Shown here piece after piece: positions 58,190 to 64,000 of a stretch of 64,000 nt of DNA. The DNA comes from Planctomycetota bacterium (GTDB taxonomy: Bacteria > Planctomycetota > Phycisphaerae > Phycisphaerales > UBA1924). Location of the stretch: assembly GCA_024280755.1 (NCBI GenBank), contig JAJRPN010000002.1, positions 50,374-114,373 of the forward strand, given 5' to 3'. A program made the translations under genes and the position numbers. Below the pieces are notes generated by a model. It made no database searches. It was given only the letters and a program-made list of their open reading frames with translations, and was not told the DNA's origin. How positions within the stretch are numbered: the stretch's first letter is position 1; each line of letters begins with the position of its first letter.

Positions 58190-58459
58190 CTATGTCTCGT
58201 CGATCAGAATATCGCCCAAGACACGAGCCGCTGATGCTGCATGCGCGGGATTGGTCCCTTGTGCTCCAGAAAGCGTGATGAGCGCTTTCCACAAAGCCCA
58301 CCCACGGGCCCGCGCCCAGACATCCTCACCGAGCCTGAATGTTCTGTTATCCCATCCGTTGGGCTCAACGCGTCTGATCGGAAGATGCTCCCACTGTGGA
58401 AACTGCGACACGATGAGACGCTGCACGAGAGGAACATCGATTTCATCGGGTAGCTGCAT
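58190..58459 (-). pseudogene. Internally deleted aminoglycoside phosphotransferase-like gene
   Basis: APH-like N-terminus 'VPLVQRLIVSQFPQWEHLPIRRVEPNGWDNRTFRLGEDV' joined in frame to an APH-like C-terminus 'ARARGWALWKALITLSG..NPAHAASAARVLGDIL'. Confidence 0.75.
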
Positions 58460-58687
58460 CTTCTCAGTCTAGATGAGTGTCAGCTCACGGATCAGCTATA
58501 AAGTATTCTTGCTGCCATCTTTGGGAATATGAGGGTTGATCATTCTAGAACTCGAGGTAGCAGGACTCCAGTTGAACTTTTGCCATCTATATCAGGCTCT
58601 GGGGTTCAGAATCACACTACAGAAAGTACAGAAACGGGTACAAGCGTAATCCCGTCGCGTACTCTCACAAAGAACGGGCTATAGGCA

Positions 58688-58702
58688 TTGGGCGGCAGGT
58701 CA
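58688..58702 (-). mobile_element. Possible IS3-like terminal inverted repeat overlapping the hydrolase stop codon
   Basis: Minus strand TGACCTGCCGCCCAA vs TGACCTGCCCCCCAA at 54100 and 63861. Confidence 0.45.
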
Positions 58703-59251
58703 CTTTTTAGCGATGAATGTGTCCGTCGATGTCAATGTTGCATACGCGAACCCGAGGGCCGACATATACGCAGCATGTACATCCGCCGCTGGAATCGTCC
58801 TGCCGTTGAACTCAAGGTCACATGTGGCGCAGGCGTCATGGATCAGCGTGATGACATAGCCAAAATCACTGGCAGCTCGCGTCACCGCGTCGATGCACAT
58901 GTGGCTCATCGCACCGCAAATCGCAATATCCTTCACGCCTTCACGATCTAGTACACCCTTCAGATCGGTTTCTTTGAACGCATTGACTTGATGCTTGAGG
59001 ATCACAATCTCACCATCCAATGGCTGGACTTTATTGTGAATTCGCGCGCCGTCAGACCCAGGCGTAAAAAAGGGGGCGTCGTCCGATGGGAACTCATGCC
59101 TCACATGCACAACAAGATCCCCAGACAATCGGGCTGCATCGAGTAGCTGCGCGGCGTTGTCGGCGGCAGTATCGATGCCCGCCAATGTCCATTTTCCATC
59201 GGCGAAGTAATCCTCTTGTATATCGATCAAGATCAGTGCGCGGTTGCTCAT
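58700..59251 (-). CDS. Isochorismatase-like cysteine hydrolase
   Basis: 'ALILIDIQEDYFADGKW', 'DIAICGAMSHMCIDAVTRAASDFGYVITLIHDACAT'. Confidence 0.9.
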   Translation of the reverse strand: MSNRALILIDIQEDYFADGKWTLAGIDTAADNAAQLLDAARLSGDLVVHVRHEFPSDDAPFFTPGSDGARIHNKVQPLDGEIVILKHQVNAFKETDLKGVLDREGVKDIAICGAMSHMCIDAVTRAASDFGYVITLIHDACATCDLEFNGRTIPAADVHAAYMSALGFAYATLTSTDTFIAKK

Positions 59252-59395
59252 ATTATTCCTTAAACAAAGTTTTTACATGCCTGTTTTCAGGCAGATATTC
59301 TATTCCGAGCGTCCGTCTGTGTCAATCGAAAGCGACCTTCCTCGCCTTGAGTCATACCACTTGGAGTGTGATCCAATAACAGTGGCTTGCTATGC

Positions 59396-59466
59396 TTGGC
59401 CTGGCCCCCAAAAATCCTAGTCCATTCTTAAATTTGAGCATACTCGTAGAATGGGCGAATTTGGAT
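59396..59466 (+). mobile_element. Solo, degenerate IS3-like terminus
   Basis: ttggcctggcccccaaaaatcctagtccattcttaaatttgagcatactcgtagaatgggcgaatttgga vs 63861-63926. Confidence 0.7.
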
Positions 59467-59529
59467 GACACAAGTCATCATCTCTCACTGCAGGACACAA
59501 GGACACTTGCCCGTGAAACTTCTGCCGCG

Positions 59530-59595
59530 AAATCGGGGTGACAGGATACCAGTTGAACTTTTCTTGGTGCAGATTGGCCTTTGGAGCCCAGAAAC
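59530..59595. repeat. Intergenic repeat, family E, copy 2
   Basis: aatcggggtgacaggataccagttgaacttttctt...ggcctttggagcccagaaacac. Confidence 0.75.
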
Positions 59596-59804
59596 ACGAT
59601 CTCTAGTTCCGTGTGATTCCGGGTGCCGTGAGACATCTTAAACCGAGGGATAAGAGCACGGTCAGAAATCGGATGTACAAACACCAGTATCGCTTTACAC
59701 AGATGTGATTCTACTCTGGAGTCTTGGATCTCAATGACCATTTGAGTATGATTCTCGTACTCAATCATCTTGGTTCAGCAAGAGCGAAATATATTTTTGA
59801 AACT

Positions 59805-60803
59805 TCATCGAGACTGTGCAATGAGATCTTCGATCATCTTTGCTACGAATCGGGCGGGAATCGCGGCGGTGTTGGCTCTGTCCATTCTCGCGATATTGAG
59901 CCCGATTGCGCGTCCATCAAGATCGATGAGGGGGCCGCCGCAATCGGAAGCATTGATCGGGGTGTCATGCAGAAACACGAGCGGGAAATCTCTAGACCGA
60001 TCGCTGACGGGGGAGGCCATCTCAGAAACAACTCGGAGAATCTCCCTTGTTCTTTGGCCCGCATCAGATGATTCAAGATGGTCATCGCTCATGCGTATCT
60101 TGCTATGAATGATTTCACCATTCGGACGGAGACGAGAGAGGGTGACAACACTGCCCTGCGTGCTATTTCGAAGACTCATCGCAAATGAGGCACCGTTACT
60201 GATTGGGGATCCGTTGACTGCGATGATAATTTCGCCTGGTTCGACGCCCGCTTGATGGGCTGGGCCTTGCTCATCAACCTCCTTGATTTGAGTCACGCTC
60301 TTTGTTCGTTCGACTTTGAGTCCCAGCATGTTTAAAATCGAGAAATATGGGCTTAGCCTCTGTGGGATCGCTTGATGACTCAGTGTCCCGAAACCGAGCA
60401 CTTGGGATGCTCCTGGAGTCACAACAAAGCTCCCAACCGACGGCGTAGCGGTCTCATCCCATTGGATCGGTGTAAGGTTCTTTGCGGCAATGCGGATCAG
60501 CGCCAGGTCGTTTGGTTCATCGGTTGCAATGACATCCGCGTCATATTGTGTGTTGCCAATTTCTACAGTGAACGATCCAGCGAGTTCGCTCGCCTTGCTT
60601 ACGACCAGCCCGTCCTGATCAACAACAACACCCATCGCAACAGGCTCGCCTTGGCTGTACAGTCGAACAACGCTCTGGGAGAATGGTGCCGTGAGCGGTT
60701 TGACGACCTCGATGAGATCTTGATCCGGTTTGTTTGTGCTGCCGTCCTCCAATCCTAAGATTTGGACATCGCCCTCGATTTCCATCTCTTTGAGCCGTTC
60801 CAT
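59805..60803 (-). CDS. Degenerate trypsin-like (HtrA-like) protein with PDZ domain; continues the upstream ORF in frame after a TAA
   Basis: 'GVVVDQDGLVVSKASEL', 'NDLALIRI', PDZ 'GPAHQAGVEPGEIIIAVNGSPI', 'NASDCGGPLIDLDGRAIGLNIAR'. Confidence 0.75.
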   Translation of the reverse strand: MERLKEMEIEGDVQILGLEDGSTNKPDQDLIEVVKPLTAPFSQSVVRLYSQGEPVAMGVVVDQDGLVVSKASELAGSFTVEIGNTQYDADVIATDEPNDLALIRIAAKNLTPIQWDETATPSVGSFVVTPGASQVLGFGTLSHQAIPQRLSPYFSILNMLGLKVERTKSVTQIKEVDEQGPAHQAGVEPGEIIIAVNGSPISNGASFAMSLRNSTQGSVVTLSRLRPNGEIIHSKIRMSDDHLESSDAGQRTREILRVVSEMASPVSDRSRDFPLVFLHDTPINASDCGGPLIDLDGRAIGLNIARMDRANTAAIPARFVAKMIEDLIAQSR

Positions 60804-60881
60804 AAGAAGTTCTCGCGCCCGCCCTGGATTACTTGGGTCAATCTCGAACTTAAAGGATCGTGTTGAGTGAGACTGAGAAAC

Positions 60882-61835
60882 TTAATCGCTGTCGGTTGAT
60901 GGTTGGGTCTTGCTCGTTACGGTTGATTTAACGAGTTGTGTCTCACCTGATTCGATCATCTCTCTGATATGTGCGGGCAATTCAGAGAGATCCTGAACAA
61001 CATGGGTTGTCGACATCTCCTTGGTTGTGTTCGCCGCTTCGATCGGCGTGTCAAGACTTGATGCGTCTGGAGACTTAAGCCGATCCATAATGTATTGACC
61101 GAACTCTTGCCTTGCGAGAAGTTCGTTCATTCGTTGATGAACATCGTCAACCGGTGCGTGGAAACTATGCTCGCCTTGGAGCGCGCTGATTGCTCTATGC
61201 ACCCCGATGAGACGCCCCTCAAGATCAAAGAGCGGCCCACCCGAATCACCACTGATCAGTGATGCGGATGTCTGGATTCCAAGTCCTGGGTGCTTCATAA
61301 TGTCATGATCGAACACCCTGCTCACCCTGCTCACCCTGCTCACCCTGAGCACGCTTGAACGATCCGGTTGTCGCCCGCCGGGATGTCCCAATGCCAGACA
61401 CCATTGCCCCGGAATCGTCGTGTCAGCGAGTTCCACAAATGGATAAATTCCACCCTCAAGGATGATCGCGAGTGCAATATCTTTATCGTGGTCGCAGCCG
61501 AGTACACGAGCTGATAACACGCGCCCATCAGCCAGTGTAATCATGAGCTGTTCATCTGGGACACCCACGACATGTGCGGCCGTCAGAATCAGGCCATCCT
61601 CACGAATGATCGCCCCCGATCCGCTCCCGTATCCCGATCGGATCGAGACGGTCGCGCTGGTGATCCGATCAAGTACTCGCTTTGTATCTGCCTGGACCGA
61701 TTGAAGGTCTTGGATCGAGAGATGCCCAACCCCATTCGTCGGCGTATCTGACTGAGGTGGCTCAGGAGCCAACCCGAGCATGCTTGCTGCTGCCAGAACA
61801 GGGAAAATTCCTCTCGTATTCAAGTATTTCAACAC
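60882..61835 (-). CDS. Secreted trypsin-like serine protease with intact triad
   Basis: 'ILTAAHVV', 'DKDIALAII', 'ISGDSGGPLFDLEGRLIGVH'; signal peptide. Confidence 0.85.
   Translation of the reverse strand: MLKYLNTRGIFPVLAAASMLGLAPEPPQSDTPTNGVGHLSIQDLQSVQADTKRVLDRITSATVSIRSGYGSGSGAIIREDGLILTAAHVVGVPDEQLMITLADGRVLSARVLGCDHDKDIALAIILEGGIYPFVELADTTIPGQWCLALGHPGGRQPDRSSVLRVSRVSRVSRVFDHDIMKHPGLGIQTSASLISGDSGGPLFDLEGRLIGVHRAISALQGEHSFHAPVDDVHQRMNELLARQEFGQYIMDRLKSPDASSLDTPIEAANTTKEMSTTHVVQDLSELPAHIREMIESGETQLVKSTVTSKTQPSTDSD
61314..61347. repeat. 9-bp in-frame tandem repeat (CACCCTGCT x3.8) inside the protease CDS
   Basis: Encodes ...LRVSRVSRVSRVF... Confidence 0.9.
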
Positions 61836-62111
61836 AACTTCTCCTCAGTTTTTCTTCACATGCGGAAAATGCCCGCTCAGACTCTGAGATCATGTAGATG
61901 TTCGAGTATGGCGAATCTGGCAGTATATAGTAGTTTTATTCTGCAAACCCTGAATCAAATCAACCTCTAGAACCCTGAGGCTCGAGTTCTCATAACGCCA
62001 CAAGCTGAACTATATAGAGGGGCTCGCCCTCACTTCCAATGATGCAGGATCGGAAATAGCTCGTCGCAACACGAGAAGCTTGGGTGCAATACACAAGCTA
62101 CCGGTGTGGTC

Positions 62112-63311
62112 CTAATCATCATCACGGATCAGCTGTGTTATAAACTCATGGAATTCATCTTCGCCAACGCCGAGCATGCTCTCCAATGTTTCAAAGAACT
62201 GCTCGCCTGAACGCCCGGATCGAGTCAGCTTCATCACTTCATCAAAGCCGTGGCGATCGAGGACTTCCTCGCACAGAAAAGCAGAGATTACAAAGTAGGT
62301 AAAGTGCCGGCGGATCGATGATTTCCTGCCCTTATGAAACTCCTCAAGGAAGTTCATATCCGGGCGAGCTGCCAACTCATCCCGGAACTGCGACTTGAGG
62401 GTCTCGATGTCGTCACCACCAAGCCCATACCCACCGTAATACGCTGCCATCCCGTACACAAACGGCGGATAAAGATCGCCATCATCGTCGCAATAGCGGC
62501 TCATGTAGTCGACAAGATAATCGAAGATGAACCGCTCATTTCCGGTGCCCGTAAGAAACACCCGCCCATCATTGTCCATGAAACCCAGATCTTCTTTCAA
62601 CCAGTTGCACCGCGTGCAATCGTAAACGATGCCATAGGCTCTAAGAACCTCGTCCAGCGTCTCAAAGCAGAAGTATTCAAGATCCGTAGTCGGCATCCCG
62701 ACACGGGATTCAAAGTCCTTCTTAAAGCGAGCAAACTCCCCGGCCCGGGCCCGATCGAATAAACTTTGAAAGCGGTATCGAACTCCATCCACCTCCAGCA
62801 TATCGAGTGTACGCGTGCGATACTCGAAAGGGCTTCGGAAGCGGTAGCCGTCAGCATACGGATATGCGTGAAACTCGATGATCTTCTCGATCTGGTTGCC
62901 CTGTTCATGCGGGCTCATGAACGCTACAGAGATCAGGAAACTCTTGCCCCCGTCCGGCTAGAATGATTTCAACACTAAGGGTAAAGCTGAGGACGGATCC
63001 GGATCGGTGGCAAGGCGGCGCAGCGCTCCCATGAAGAACGAATGCCGCTGCTGGTCTTCGGTCGAGATATGACGATCCGTGATCTCCCCGCTTTGTACCG
63101 CAGTGATCATCGCCGAAAAGGATTCACCGAGTGCCGCCGCAATCAACTCATCCTCTGCGAAAACCGCACCACGATTCATCAGATACGGCGGTAACTCCTT
63201 CGCTTCGACTTTGTCGACGGGGGCTTGCGTTTGACTTGTCTCGGATGCAGACAATGGGCTCATGGCAAGGGTCGCCGCAATGAAGACGCTAAAGATGAAA
63301 TCTTTGTTCAT
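62112..63311 (-). pseudogene. Secreted peptidase-MA-like protein split by one in-frame TAG (stop at 62958-62960)
   Basis: Signal-peptide ORF 63311-62958 continues in the same frame as 'PDGGKSFLISVAFMSPHEQGNQIEKIIEFHAYPYADGYRFRSPFEYRTR...' to 62112. Confidence 0.65.
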
Positions 63312-63860
63312 AAGAATCACTACCTCATTGCTGAGATAAAGTTGCTGATTTCTCCCGGATGGTATGCGAACATCCAGTTGTACCCACTCACTTCTCCGCA
63401 GCCCATCGATGAAGCATGCGGGGATACCAGTTGCCGAGGTGGTGCTCGGATAGGTTTTTACCACCCCGCTCAGGAGGCGATCTACTGTATAGAGCGGCAT
63501 TTTACTCGTTGGCTACTACGGAGTTCCAATAGCCTTCATTCTGATGAACAGCGGATTTTGTCCATTGAAGAAGTTGTTCGTGTGCTTGAGATTCAGTCAT
63601 CGTTTTGAGTATTTGCGTCCAAGCTGTGCTGATGGGCAAATGAATACCGTTTTCCCATTCACAGCGAGTGGTACAAACAATGGGGCAGATTATGGGCTAT
63701 TTCAGTAAATGGGTATAGCAGCGAGCAGTACCAGTAGTGCATTGCGGTTTTGCCATTAGCTTACAATCGTGGATCGACTGGCTCGCTCTCTAGAGCTAGC
63801 ACGCCGAAGACGCACTCATGAACTCGCCTGAGAGGTTCACGACGGACGAATCTGTCAAGC

Positions 63861-64000
63861 TGACCTGCCCCCCAATAACTAGTCCATTCCTTATGCGAGT
63901 ATCCTCGTAGAATGGGCGTATTTGGAAGGCAGACAATCATGGCCAGGAAACGGCATTCAGCAGAGCAGATCATCAACAAGCTTCGTGAGGCCGAGGTCCA
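63861..64000 (+). mobile_element. Left end of an IS3-family insertion sequence (truncated by window edge)
   Basis: Terminal repeat TGACCTGCCCCCC followed by a transposase start. Confidence 0.85.
63939..64000 (+). CDS. IS3-family transposase OrfA, N-terminus
   Basis: MARKRHSAEQIINKLREAEV. Confidence 0.88.
   Translation, partial: MARKRHSAEQIINKLREAEV

Noticed and set aside
56696-59600. Integron (IntI + attC array)
   Set aside because: The recombinase lacks recognisable IntI features and I could not find attC R/L boxes; repeat family E kept only as an observation

Overview
The window is about 64 kb of bacterial chromosome. Several features point to a Phycisphaerae-like planctomycete: prepilin/DUF1559-like proteins, PEP-CTERM-like proteins, 'NFFDVSAFL' dockerin-like tails and intergenic 'DRSLTVAAR' palindromes. 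This assignment is inference; no taxonomic search was run. From about 0 to 54 kb the content is mostly housekeeping: gmk, GT9 + gmhB, class I FBP aldolase, SRAP, glycosyltransferases, leuS, purB, mgtC-like, LpxL-like acyltransferase, miaA, nadA, lemA, ppdK, pabB-like, trpC, trpS, class IV aminotransferase, dnaE, ubiX, pyrB and tRNA-Ala(GGC). From about 54 to 64 kb it is an accessory, partly decayed region: FG-GAP protein, atypical tyrosine recombinase, internally deleted phosphotransferase remnant, several copies of an IS3-like terminus, isochorismatase-like hydrolase, two loci each split by one in-frame stop codon, and the start of an IS3-family transposase at the right edge. Main items for follow-up: (1) a 105-aa histone-H1-like Lys/Arg-rich N-terminal extension on pyruvate phosphate dikinase; (2) two adjacent secreted peptidase-like loci, each interrupted by a single in-frame stop (TAA, TAG) with homology apparently continuing past it; (3) a diverged second copy of the aminotransferase 3' end whose differences are mostly synonymous; (4) a PD-(D/E)XK + EVE/PUA-like nuclease candidate; (5) four families of intergenic inverted-repeat elements; (6) a tandem membrane-protein triplet with a 100-bp near-identical repeat at its junctions; (7) a perfect 12-bp inverted repeat upstream of a Fic gene.
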